NCBI GenBank assembly: GCA_025667525.1
Contig: CM046877.1
Coordinates: forward strand, 618,154,580-618,218,579
Length of the DNA: 64,000 nt
Source: Glebionis coronaria
Lineage: Eukaryota > Streptophyta > Magnoliopsida > Asterales > Asteraceae
Direction: 5' to 3'
Part shown: positions 49,502 to 60,548 of the stretch, piece by piece
How positions within the stretch are numbered: the first letter of the stretch is position 1
Layout of the letters: every line of letters starts with the position of its first letter
The notes under the pieces: model-generated
Database searches by the model: none
Told to the model about the DNA's origin: nothing
The model's input: the letters and a program-made list of their open reading frames with translations, nothing else
Translations under genes and position numbers: made by a program

Positions 49502-50934
49502 GAAGAAGTCTATAAGCACAACACCTCTTGAAATTATCCACGTCGACTAAGCGCGTGACACTGAGTACAACAATGTAACCCCTTTAAGTGATAGTTATCC
49601 GAGTCATCAACCACCCCGAACCCGGAAACTATATAAACAAGTCTTCATTCTAAGATTAAGCACGAGCAAGTTATCTTTGAAAGATAAAATAAGTGCACGC
49701 CTTCGAAAAAACCGTCTTCAACTTCAAATAATTAATACCCGATCCAAAAAAAATCTGTAGTCACTAAAAATATACCCAAATTTTTCTTGGTCTCGTAAAT
49801 CAATCTTGTCACTTTGTCTCATCACTTTTATCTCGGCACTTTGTCACGTCACTTTTTCATACCACTTTGTCTACCAACTATAACAAAATTCAATATAATA
49901 CCAAAATGATATTATATGCCCAATACTAGTCGCCATTTAACTTTGTGGAAGCATACTAAACATAGGCCGTATTTAACCGGCCCACATTGAGATATAAGCG
50001 ATTTAGGCTCATCATTTTGAATGCAAAAATTGGAGTTATGGGAAACGTGGCATACTTAGCAGACACACGTCTCAACATAGAAACTATCGATAATAACTCT
50101 TATCAAAACCCGGTCCATTGAAAGACAAATGTGATATAAAATCACAACTCCTTATCATTTTCAACCCTAATCTCACTTCCAACGTAACCCTAATCCCTTT
50201 CTTAGTAACATCCGCCCCTCAAACTCCATCTCTTCTCCCATCCACCAAATCATCTCCACCTCACAGACCCAATCTCCAAACAAATCTATTCTGATCTCTG
50301 ATTATTAATCATATCACAAATAATACTCAACCCGGCCATCCATCAAACCATTGAAACTAACCTAACCCAAACCCTTTTAATATTGTTGTTAACTTATAAT
50401 TCGATCTAGACGAGACGACAAGAACGAAGTTGCATCTTCAAGATCCGTTAATTGGGTCACGGGTAGGTTAATAATTTGTGATTGCATGTCGGTTTTGGGT
50501 AGGTTAATTGTTTGTGATTGCAAGTCTTCTCACAGATTAATAATGCATGTGTTGTTTAATTGTTCCACTGAAACCAAGGCTGATGATAACATAATTGTTA
50601 TTTGTCAATCTTGATTTTCGAAAATTAAAAAGAAGACATTGATCTTCTCACAGATCAGTGATGAGTAAGTTTCATTTTTATAAAATCTTAAGAGATTGTA
50701 TAAATAAGATGAAAACAATCTGAGGTCATGTTTATATTACGAGTCTAGATGGGATGGGGAGTAGGTGACGATGGGCGTAGGTTTAGATTGATAGTGTTGT
50801 GGTGATATAAGGTTAGAATGATTTAAATTAGACTCAGTGAGTAAACTGAGTCAACTCGGTAATTACCGAGTTGACTCAGTTGAGATGGTTTCGGTCAAGT
50901 GTTAAGATTAAAACTACATGGTCAAGATTTTACC

Positions 50935-51176
50935 CATCGCAGTAAAAAAGATTGGTTTTAGTTGAGGTCTAGTCCTTCCATCGCAATGAGTGAAAAATGG
51001 TCCATCGCAGTCTAAAAAATTTGAGTCCATCGCAATGTAACTTGTTAACCCATCACAGTTAAAAGTTAGATGACTAAGCCATCGCAGTCAAGATGGACAC
51101 CATCGCAATGGACACCATCGCAATGGAGCCATCGCAGTGGTACCATCGTAGTCTACCCATCGCACTCAATGCGATT
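50935..51176. repeat. CATCGCA(A/G)T array, 11 direct copies plus one inverted
   Basis: Eleven copies of catcgcagt, catcgcaat or one-base variants occur in about 230 bp at irregular spacing, followed by one inverted aatgcgatt. It lies about 450 bp inside the primer site of the LARD-like element. Confidence 0.9.
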
Positions 51177-51607
51177 GAACCATGAAGCTGAAATCTTATC
51201 CTAAGAAATGTCATTTTTCCGATTTATCAGGATCTGGTTTTCTAGATTTGACCTTATCTTCAAGAAGAAAAAAATAAGAAACCCAGAAAAAATGCTACTA
51301 CCAGATCTGAAGAAATTGTGACTTTTGACCATAAAAGTGAAACCATGACGCCAGGAAGTTGTGGGTTTATGGACCAGAGACAACAAGATGAATACCAGAA
51401 AAATGATAAATAGACCAGCGAATGATGTTAAAAGTTTACCAGATGTGACAAAATTGTGACAAAGAAAAACATATTATGACAAAAAAAATGTGACCAATCG
51501 TGACAAAAATTAACAAATCGGACAAAAAAAAATGATAAAACGAGACACAAAAAAATTTTTTAGACCACCAAATCGAAAACAAGAACACGATCCAAGGATG
51601 GAACCGA

Positions 51608-51621
51608 GGCTCTGATACCAA
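51608..51621 (-). promoter_or_regulatory. Primer binding site of the LARD-like element
   Basis: On minus, ttggtatcagagcc follows the LTR end aaatccaca directly. It is a perfect match to the initiator-Met primer site and fixes the orientation of the element. Confidence 0.95.
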
Positions 51622-51622
51622 T

Positions 51623-51904
51623 TGTGGATTTACTTTTAGCTAATCCGGTGGTCTAGGTGGGTGGTGGAAGGTGGAAGCCATTGTTGAGTTGAGAGAAAAA
51701 GAGAGGTTGTGTGAAATAAAGAAAAAGTGTATTAAACAAGAAATGAAAAACACAATCAACACTCCTCCTTGGAAGCCTAGGAGGGGTATATATAGCCACA
51801 CGACGCACTTAACTGTACATTATACCTAGTCTAGTCTAAGCGTGTGTGACTATTATAACTAATGGGAATTCTTAAATGTCGTCACATAAAGTGAATTTCT
51901 AACA
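51623..51904 (-). repeat. 5' LTR of the LARD-like element
   Basis: 282 bp, tgttagaaatt to aaatccaca on minus, followed by the target duplication aatgc on plus. Confidence 0.95.
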
Positions 51905-54300
51905 AATGCCAATTTGACCACTGAGCTTGCGGGATATAAGTAATGGGAGAAATGTTTTGAAATTCATCAGGTTAAAATTAAAGAACTTGAACAAGCTCAT
52001 GCTACATCGGTTTATCAAGAAAGATGCACAACTAAGAAATTAAATTCCTTACACTTAAGTGGTGCTAAAAAGATAAGTGAATTGAATGATGAAATCACTT
52101 CTATTAATAAACAGATTTCAACTGAAAAATATCTTATTTTGGATTTAAAAGAAGAACGAAAAAAGCTGAAACATGATTTCAAAATTCGAGAAGATGGGCT
52201 TCTTGAGGATTTTTGCAAAGCTCAGGATTGGATTAGAGAATTAGACAACCTTTTAGTAAAACGTGCCCAAACTATGCAGACTATAAATATGCTTGCACCA
52301 AAAGTGAATGAGATAAATTACACTCGATACAAATTGGCTTTAGGTTGTCCTCTTCCTCCTAATCCCGGATATCTTAAGCAAGTTCAGGCCACTAATGAAA
52401 CCTTATATAATGGTAGTGTGCTCTTGTCTGATGAGCATTATCCTCCTACTGTGAATGATTCCGAGGAAACTACAGAACTTGCAATAGAGACTCGTTTAAG
52501 AATGAAAAAGCTTGATAAAGAAGTGACATCCGTTTATTATCCGAAAGTTAATCCTCCAACTGTTTTTTTTGGTCTAAAACGAGTTCTGAAATGCTTTTGC
52601 TACCAAGTGAGGAATTGTCTGATGACCCTCCTAAACCGAGTATCACACGCCGATTTCTAAACGAGCTAAAAGACAACTTTGTCATACTTAAACGTGTTGT
52701 TAATTCAAAAATCCCTGGTGGAAATTTTACATCACCTGTTCAGATTGAGGTTCAGAAAATTCTTCAAAACGATATTAATCCGATTATTAATCAAGTTGAT
52801 GCTCGGGGTTAGGAAATTTAGAAAACGCTTTTCTAAAAGAATTTGCCAACTTTGTTGAAGACTTTAAATCTTTGGCTAAGGAAACTGATGAATCTCTTGA
52901 TAAAATCAAAGTTTTGGAAAATGACCTTGAACGTCTCTCTAAAGCACCTGATAGTGTTGATACTAGCCCCGTTGCGTCAGATACCTCTGTGTAGAATCAC
53001 GAAACCCTCCAAACCGAGCTTAAACGTACGAAAGAGAAAATGGAATCTATTGTCATTAAAAAGGACAAAGAATTTACCGATCTTTTGGAATAAATTTGTC
53101 AAAAAGTGTGATGAATGCAAATATGAAAAAATTTCTTATGATAAAGCCTACAATGAAATGCAACAAACGATCGCACGGTTGCAGGCTCAGTCAGGAGGGG
53201 TTAAGGAAACGAATTTGGCTACTTCAAGGTTAGAGAGTGCTAGTGATGGTAATGATCAAAAGCTTAAGGCTAAGATTGCAGATTTAGAATCTGTTGTTGT
53301 TTCATATAAGCGGGCTGTTGAACAAAGTAAGTCTGTCTATCAGAAACTTACTGATAAAATCTATGAGAACTGTAAGTTAAAGGCGTTGTTAAAGGATAAG
53401 ACTTCTAAGCCTTGCTCGATTGTGGATACTGATCCAGAAACCAGCAAGCTCGGGACCCACCCGTATTGCTGTAACACCGTTTCCCAAGGACGCTGGAATG
53501 AAAGCTGCTGTTATTGCCCCGGGAATGTTTCGAGTTAGACCTTCCTCTCAAACTATGGTAGATATCTCTGTGCCTAGCAACCAACGTAAAGCAAGCGTTA
53601 GGACAAAACCGACCACTATCGCTCAACCACAAGTCATTGATTTAAAAAATGCTAATTCTAACAAACGTGTGTCTTTTTCTACAAGAATGAACAACTACAC
53701 TAAGAGCAGAAGGCCACAGCCTACGAGTAATACAAGGAATGATAGGGTCCCTTTTGCCTCTAGAAGTAGTCGTCCCAAGGCTAATAATGTGGAAGTAGAA
53801 GAACACCGTAGGAATTTACCGTTTTTTATTCATAATCAGAAACTTAATTCTTCTGAATGTAATGACTTTAAACTTGCTATTCAGAATGAAAAATCTGAAG
53901 TTATTTGTGCTAAATGTAATAAATGTTTCTTTACTTTTAGTCATGATGTTTGTAGTTTGACTATGAATGGTTTGAACTATGGTGGTTACACTCGACTTGA
54001 CAAGCTTTCTATCAGCAAAACACATAGCACTCCTAAGGCTAAAGTGTATGTTCAGAAAACTAAGCAGGTAGGGTTCACTGAAAGTCTTGCTACTCCTAGA
54101 AGTCCTAGATTTACCTCTAAGTGGTTGCCTACTGGAAGATATTTTGCTTCTAATGGTCATGTTATTGATACTAGTAGATCTCATACTGATAGTGAAATGT
54201 CGGTATGTGATATGGCTTGATTATTACCTAACCATATAGGAACCTATTTCTTCGGTTGCCAAATTTTCTCTTCTCTTATCATTGGCAGGCTGTTGAAATT
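51905..54300 (+). pseudogene. Copia coiled-coil region and linker with second Cys/His motif
   Basis: The Copia frame resumes at aat gcc aat in the same frame as before the insertion. It has a TAA near 51,942 and then about 190 codons rich in Lys, Glu and Leu (LNDEITSINKQISTEKYLIL), typical of a coiled coil. Frameshifts occur near 52,570-52,600 (at a run of eight T), near 52,810-53,090 and near 53,430. The next piece (53,420-54,220) is a basic linker followed by CAKCNKCFFTFSHDVC, a second Cys/His motif. I recall similar coiled-coil plus Cys/His regions in Copia polyproteins of Asteraceae. The role in Gag assembly is inferred. Confidence 0.8.
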
Positions 54301-54370
54301 TGTCTCTGGTGCGTGAACTCGGACTGTTCCAAACATATGACTGGTAATTGAAGTCTTTTCAAGAACTTTG
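54301..54370 (+). pseudogene. Copia aspartic protease, active site lost
   Basis: The block reads CVNSDCSKHMTGN where Copia proteases have DSGCSKHMTG. Both the catalytic Asp (now Asn) and the following Gly (now Asp) are changed at 54,316-54,324, each by one G-to-A change. A TGA follows. The polyprotein could not be self-cleaved. Confidence 0.85.
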
Positions 54371-54381
54371 TATGGCGTTTT

Positions 54382-55512
54382 ATGGGAACTGTTCGATTTG
54401 GAAATGATCATGTTGCTGCAATTCTAGGTTATGGTGATCTTCATTGGGGAAATATTATCATCACCAGAGTATCTTTTGTTGATGGCTTGGGACGCAATTT
54501 GTTCTCGGTTGGGCAATTCTGTGATTCACATTTGGAGGTAGCCTTCAGAAGTCATACATGCTTTGTTAGGGATCTTGAAGGAATTGATTTGTTGAAAGGA
54601 AATCGTACCACCAATCTTTACACCATTGCTCTTTTTCAAATGTCTGTTGCATCTCCAATTTGTCTCATGGCCCGGGCCACTTCAACAAAGTCATGGTTAT
54701 GGCATCAAAGGTTATCTCATCTCAATTTCGATGCCATCACCCAACTTGCAAAAGATGATCTCGTTACCGGTCTTCCAAAGTTCAAATATACTAAAGACCA
54801 TCTTTGTCCATCATGTGAGCAAGGTAAAAGCAAGAAGAAGCCTCACAAACCCAAACCTGTTCCAAATTCGACGAATAGGTTGCTTCTCCTTCATATGGAT
54901 TTGTGTGGCCCAATGAGAATCAAAAGCATTAATGGAAAGCGGTATGTCCTTGTGATTGTGGATGATTATTCTCGTTACACATGGGTTCATTTTCTTGCTT
55001 CGAAAGATGAAGCCCCTGATGTAATTATCAATTTCTTGAAGAAAACATCAGTGCTACTTCAAGCCCCTGTTATCATTGTAAGAACGGATAACGATACAGA
55101 ATTCACCAATCAGAAACTGAAAGCTTATTTTGACGAAGTTGGGATTTCTCATCAAACTTCGGCTGTAAGAACTCTAGAGCAGAATGGAGTTGTGGAACGG
55201 AGGAATCGTACATTAGTTGAAGCTGCTCAGACGATGCTTCTCTCCTCCAGTGCACCGTTATTCCTTTGGGCTGACGCTATAGCAACTGTATGTTATACTC
55301 AAAACCGCTCCATTATTCACACCCGCTTCAACAAAACACCTTATGAGATCATTAATGGAAGAAAACCGGATATTTCATTTTTACATGTCTTCGGTGCTTT
55401 ATGTTATCCAAAGAATGATCTTGAAGATATCGATAAACTTGAACCTAAAGGTGATATTGGCTTTTTCATTGGTTATTCTTCAACTGCTTGTGCTTATAGG
55501 GTTTATAATTGA
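54382..55512 (+). pseudogene. Copia GAG-pre-integrase and integrase
   Basis: 376 open codons. The HHCC zinc finger is intact (WLWHQRLSHLNF, then CPSCEQGKSKK). The catalytic triad is present: Asp in LLHMDLCGPM, Asp in VRTDNDTEF (where the usual Gly is Asp), Glu in NGVVERRNRTLVEAA. The C-terminal part runs through NGRKPDISFLHVFGALCYP and FFIGYSS to a stop at VYN. Integrase inserts the cDNA into the nuclear genome. It is the best preserved part of this element. Confidence 0.95.
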
Positions 55513-57262
55513 AGGACAAGAAAGGTAATGGAGACTTTGAATGTTACCTTTGATGAACTCTCGGGGATGGCCTCTCAACATAGAAGTTCTCATCCCGAGC
55601 TTCAAGGTCAGACTTCTAGACATAAGTTCAGGACTCGCGCTTCAATTTGCACCGTCATCAATCTCATCGTTACAACCTTCGGAACGTGACTTGGAAGTTT
55701 TATTTGGGCCAGTTTATGATGAATATATGGAGGGTCCTTCGTCATTTTATGTTCCTCAAAATGCCCCGGCTGCACCTGCTACGGTAGTTCCAGAACCACC
55801 ACCTGCATCTACACCAACGGCATCCGTTTTTGCACCATCTACGTCAACCTCAACCATATTGACTCCAAACACTCCAACCACTTCTCCAACTACTGACGCA
55901 ACTCAACAACATTCTCAGCAAATTCCTAATAATGTTCATCTTCAGAATGAAATAGTTGCTGAAAATGCAAACAATGCGATGCTCAATGAGCATGAGTTTG
56001 TTAATCCATTTGCGGCTTCCACAAGTACTATTCAGCCTTCATCACCATATGTGGATCCGTCGAGCTCGCAACAAGTTTCTCATACACTTCCACATGAACA
56101 AAAATGGACTAAGAATCATCCTTTGGTTCAAGTGATTGGCAATCTCTTAAGACCAGTCTCAACACGAAATCAGGTGCGTACTGACGGTGATCTGTGTATC
56201 TATGCACTATCAGTCAGCACAATGGAACCAGCAAGTGTTAAAAAAGCAATGACCGATGCATCATGGATTGAGTCAATGCAAGAAGAGCTCAATCAATTCA
56301 TCCGGCTTGATGTATGGAAATTAGTACCACGCCCGGACAATATCGATCCCCTTACCCTGAAATGGCTATTAAAAAACAAGATGGATGAGGAGCAAACGGT
56401 CATTAGGAACAAGACTCGGTTAGTTGTGAGAGGTTATAAACAAAAGGAGGGAATTGATTTCGCATAATCCTTCGCCCCGGTTGCTCGGATGGAAGCTATT
56501 AGGATTTTCTTGGCATACGCTGCACACAAATCGTTCACTGTGTATCAAATGGACGTGATGACGGCTTTCTTGCATGGGCCGTTAAAAGAAGATGTGTACG
56601 TTTGTCAACCTGAAGGTTTCAGCAACACCGAACATCCAAGCCATGTCTACAAGTTGAAAAAGGCAATTTATGGTTTGAAACAAGCACCGAGGGCATGGTA
56701 CGACGAATTATCATCATTTCTTCTCCAAAATCACTTCAGCAAAGGAACCATTGATCCAATGTTGTTTATCAAGCACTACGGCAACGACATATTGGTGGCT
56801 CAGGTCTATGTAGATGATATTATATTTGGTTCTACTAACCCAAAATATTCCATATTATTTGCCGACCTTATGAAAAGTCGATTTGAAATGTTCATGATGG
56901 GGGAAATGATGTTTTTTCTTGGTCTCCAAGTTCACCAATCCCCCTGTGGCATTTTCATATATCAGGCCAAATATGTGCTTGAAATTCTAAAGAAATTTGG
57001 AATGGAAAACTGTGATCCTATTGGTACTCCAATGGACACTAAACACAAGCTTGACTTGGATAAGAAAAGGGACATTTGTAGATGCTACAAAATACCGAAG
57101 TATGATCGGGTCCCTTATGTACTTAATCTCAAGCAGACCGGACATTGTGCATGCTATTTGTTTATGTGCTCGGTATCAGGCTAAGCCAACCGAGAAGCAC
57201 CTCATGGAGGTTAAAAGGATCTTTCGTTATCTCCGAGGAACCATTCACATGGGTCTCTAGTA
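55513..57262 (+). pseudogene. Copia reverse transcriptase
   Basis: A Ser/Thr/Pro-rich linker (55,620-56,100) leads into the N-terminal block (SWIESMQEELNQF, RLVVRGYKQKEGIDFA). A TAA at 56,465-56,467 follows where the family has Glu. The frame continues [44 protein letters not shown] and the intact catalytic motif YVDDIIFGS (about 56,808-56,834). A frameshift lies near 57,075-57,100; the other frame continues [18 protein letters not shown] to RYLRGTIHMGL and a TAG at 57,258-57,260, where Trp is usual. Confidence 0.95.
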
Positions 57263-57782
57263 TACGAAGGATTCTGGTTTTAATCTAACTGGTTTTTCAG
57301 ATGCCGACCATGCAGGGTGTCATGATACATTCAAGAGCACTTCCGATGGAGCACAATTCTTAGGCGAAAAACTAGTGAGCTGGTCCTCAAGAAAACAAGA
57401 TTGCACGGCGTTGTCCACCGCGGAAGCAGAATATGTGTCTCTATCCGTGTGTAGTGCTCAAGTCCTTTGGATGAGAACACAACTCACGGATTATGGCTTT
57501 CACTTTAATAAAGTTCCTATTTATTGTGATTCACAATCAGCCATAGCCATATCATGCAACCCGGTCCGACACTCCAAGACCAAGCACATTGCTGTCCGAT
57601 TCCATTTCATAAAGAAGCATGTGGAAAGAGGAACGATCGAACTGTATTTTGTCAAGACGGACTACCAACTAGCCGACATCTTCACCAAAGATCTATCTCT
57701 AGACAGATTTGAATTCTTGGTTCGTCGACTTGGTATGCGTAGTTTCACTCCAGATGAACTTGAACGTCTTGCACATTCTTAG
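57263..57782 (+). pseudogene. Copia RNase H
   Basis: In frame with the preceding block after the TAG: GFSDADHAGC, LVSWSSRKQDCTALSTAEAE, YCDSQSAIAIS and the tail RHSKTKHIAV to LADIFTKDL, ending at a stop at 57,780-57,782. The acidic residues of RNase H (Asp in SDAD, Glu in TAEAE, Asp in YCDSQSA) are all present. It removes RNA from the RNA/DNA hybrid. Confidence 0.95.
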
Positions 57783-60179
57783 TAATATTGTATATATCTA
57801 TCAGAAAATAAAAATACAAAAATATAAAACCTATAAAAACAAAATAAAAAATGAGAAAATCTTTCAAAAATACCAAAAATATTCTTCTCCGACATGTCTC
57901 TTAGCATCGATAATATGGACGTACTTAGAAATGTCGCTCAATAACGACACGGGTACGTACATAAAGTTCGAATGAGAGTTCAAATGTTTTCAAAACATGT
58001 ATTTTCTACTTTCTTCTCATAATGGCTTATAGTCACATGTCAGACTATAACCCGGTCCCCAAAGAAAGGAAAGTCTTTGACTTATCCTCAACAACGAGAA
58101 ATTATTTTTTCTCGGTCATGGGCTTATCTCAAAACATTCAAAGTTTTAAGCTCATGAACACAAGGAAAATGTTCATTTATGTATATTATTCCTTAACAAC
58201 GGGAAAGTAAGTTTTCTCGGGTTTTTGAGCACAATTTTTCAAAGTATTTCAAAACTGTGTGCTCATATACTCCCCTAATTTAATTAGAATTTCTTTTCGA
58301 GGGGGAGTACAAACTTTCATGCAACATTAGTCTCTGCATGTTTCATCACTAGTTTCACAAAAGTTTCAATGTCATGCAATTTTTGAGGGGGAGGATAGTG
58401 ATTAAAAAGTGTTATCTTGGATAAGATCTTTGATATAAGTGCTTTCTCTTCCTAATATGTGCAAAAACCTTTCATTTTATGATACACATATCTAGGGGGA
58501 GCGTTTTGGGTGATACAAAAAATCTTCAAGGTGTAAACACTGATTTCATCAACACCTTGATTTCATTTTCAGCAGGTTTTTCTAGTTACGATATCTATAC
58601 CCTTCAACACATTAATTCACGACGGTATTGGTGTTAAAAGGTGGTTAGGTATTCGTCCTATGATCCAACCAGAACCGGAGGGATCTTCCCAGGGACAATC
58701 CATTAGAATTTAGATGTCCTTAGGAAAGATGGAGTAGTTGAGTGTACGAGAAAAATGCCGACTAATGACTTAAGTTAGCACTGGATTAATCACAACAAGG
58801 TGCTAGTTATGACGTCTTGGTAAGCATTGAAGGGGTTGAAGAATGAAAAAGAAATGTAAGGATAAAGGGTGTAAAGAAAGAAGCCATCCATACAACTTAG
58901 GCAGAAACCGGGTCAATACATCTATTATCAGAATCACTTTGATAATTTCTGATACTGAAGACAAAGCATCATGGACCCAGTGATGCAATGCACAACCCTT
59001 CCCAACCTATTCAAGCTTCTCTCAAAAGAAGTTTGTTTTATTGTCACGGAGTTCAACTCATTTCTATCAACTTTCTCACTCCGAGATAGTAGATATTGAA
59101 AAGGTGGCAGTCTGCTCCAGCCTCCGATCACCAAATAAACGTGTACTTATAGAGTCTAGAGCCAATGAGATTCATCAAAAAATCTCATTAGGACACTTAT
59201 TCCATATATCAATTGTTGTTCATCACTAGAACACAAGCGATAATTTATAGAGTCCTACGCTCTATCCTTGCGATATTGCCAGAACATTCAGAGTGATACT
59301 CATTGGTATTCACAGTGATGAATGGAAATCCTTCCAGTGTTAACATCAAACAGCACTGCGGTAGGTCGTATGTAAGATTCACTTGAATTGAACATATGCT
59401 AACTGGAAAGCAACAGTGGTTTGATTCTTTTGCGATTCAAACTCGTTCCAGGTCTCGACGCAATATCTTTATGATCTTGCCAGAACATTCAGAGTAATAC
59501 TTTTTTGTATTTATAGTGACGAATGGAAATCCTTCCAGTGTCATCATCAAACAACACTGCGATAGGTAACTTGTGCGATTCTATATGAATCAAACTTGTG
59601 TCAACTGGAAAGCAACGATGGTTTGATTCTTAATTGATTCAAACTTGTTCTAGGAAATTGAATTAACGACTTAATTAGCAGAATGGAACTGCATGATTCA
59701 CTCCTTACTATGAATTATCTTTCGATATATTCAAGTATTGAGAACGGCTACCACAGCCGGAAACCCTGTCAAGGAAGTTCTTTGAACTTACCTAATCACA
59801 GGTACAATATTCTTACTGTATAACGAGAAACCGGAGGAATGCAAACGGTGGCGTAACTTCAAGAGTCGTAATTCAAGATCACATGCTCATATAAATGAAG
59901 AAAGCTCAAGAACATCTAAAGACAAAGACTTCTGCTACTCTGATGATCAAGGGAGATTGTTAACAAGCTTTTAAGTCAACACAAAACATGAGTATGTGGG
60001 TAAAGACACAAGAACACAAGCTGGCAAAGTTACAAGATCAAGTCAAAGCAAAGATCAAATATCCAAAATCACAATTCATGAAAGGAACAATGAAGAAACT
60101 CTCAAGACACCGAGCTTCAAAGTCTGCAACAACAAAGAAGTGAAGTCACATATTACATGACCACCCTTTAGGGGGAGAT
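57783..60179 (+). other. Copia 3' non-coding region with repeated purine tracts
   Basis: The tract gagggggag or agggggag occurs at 58,299-58,307, 58,385-58,395, 58,494-58,501 and 60,170-60,178. The last one touches the 3' LTR. Between 59,276 and 59,656 lies a tandem duplication. Short open frames here show no family signature. Confidence 0.75.
59276..59656 (+). repeat. Tandem duplication, two units about 200 bp apart
   Basis: Each unit starts ttgccagaacattcagag and contains gaatggaaatccttccagtg, actggaaagcaac and tggtttgattctt in order. The two units are diverged. Confidence 0.85.
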
Positions 60180-60543
60180 TGTTAGAAGTAATTAAAGTGA
60201 TGGTCATATAATATATCGTTGCGAAGCTCGTGAAAAATGTTATTTAGTGATGTCGAGAGTTTTTAGTTATTATTGTTTATGTAACGGGATTTAGTCCCGA
60301 ACACACAAATGAGGAAGGCCTCCTAAGCATTTCTTAGTTAGTATAAAAGGCTTCCTATGCCTTATTTGTGTGGGTGCTTTTCCATTTTCATAGTTTTAGA
60401 GAGAAAAATGTGTGTTTGTTTCTCTCACTAAGAAATCACCAAACTTTGTATTTTCTTTTATTCATCTTAATCTAATATTTCTTTTTTGGTTTAATCATCA
60501 TCATGTTATTTGTGTTTGGTTAGTCGTGTGATTTAGTTCTACA
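60180..60543 (+). repeat. 3' LTR of the Copia element
   Basis: 364 bp, the same length as the 5' LTR, followed by the target duplication catct. Confidence 0.95.
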
Positions 60544-60548
60544 CATCT

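Larger units (their letters stand above)
49507..51622 (-). other. 5' interior of the LARD-like element
   Basis: No retrotransposon protein is present. On plus, 50,140-50,470 looks like a plant promoter/leader: gatataaaatc, then a long C- and A-rich stretch with repeated accctaatc. That would be antisense to the element and may be captured host sequence. A direct pair (ggtaggttaat then ttgtgattgca) lies at 50,463-50,523. 50,935-51,176 holds the CATCGCA array, and 51,440-51,545 is rich in tgtgacaaa words. Confidence 0.5.
35710..51904 (-). mobile_element. Non-coding LTR retrotransposon (LARD-like), reverse orientation
   Basis: Direct LTRs of 281 bp (35,710-35,990) and 282 bp (51,623-51,904) read tgttagaaatt to aaatccaca on minus. 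The flanks aatgt (35,705-35,709) and aatgc (51,905-51,909) are a 5-bp target duplication with one change; the Copia frame shows aatgc was original. The primer site follows the right LTR on minus, and purine tracts precede the left LTR. Excluding the nested gypsy insert, the interior is about 3.4 kb with no retrotransposon protein. It must be mobilised in trans, probably by a Sirevirus-type Copia relative, since its LTR start and repeated purine tracts match that group. Confidence 0.9.
32647..60543 (+). mobile_element. Ty1/Copia LTR retrotransposon (Sirevirus-like), split by nested elements
   Basis: LTRs of 364 bp (32,647-33,010 and 60,180-60,543) start tgttagaag and end tctaca. Target duplication catct lies at 32,642-32,646 and 60,544-60,548. 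Domain order is gag, coiled-coil region, protease, integrase, reverse transcriptase, RNase H, which is Copia. It is interrupted at 35,709/51,905 by another LTR element. Without the insert it is about 11.7 kb. Repeated gaggggga tracts before the 3' LTR and the long coiled-coil region fit the Sirevirus group; this lineage call is an inference. LTR copies differ at roughly a dozen positions by eye. Confidence 0.95.

Noticed and set aside
50935..51176. CRISPR-like array
   Set aside because: The repeated unit is only 7-9 bases, spacing is irregular and the DNA is plant nuclear.
58803..59229. Overlapping 60-66 codon frames on both strands
   Set aside because: They lie in the Copia 3' non-coding region and show no domain or codon pattern.
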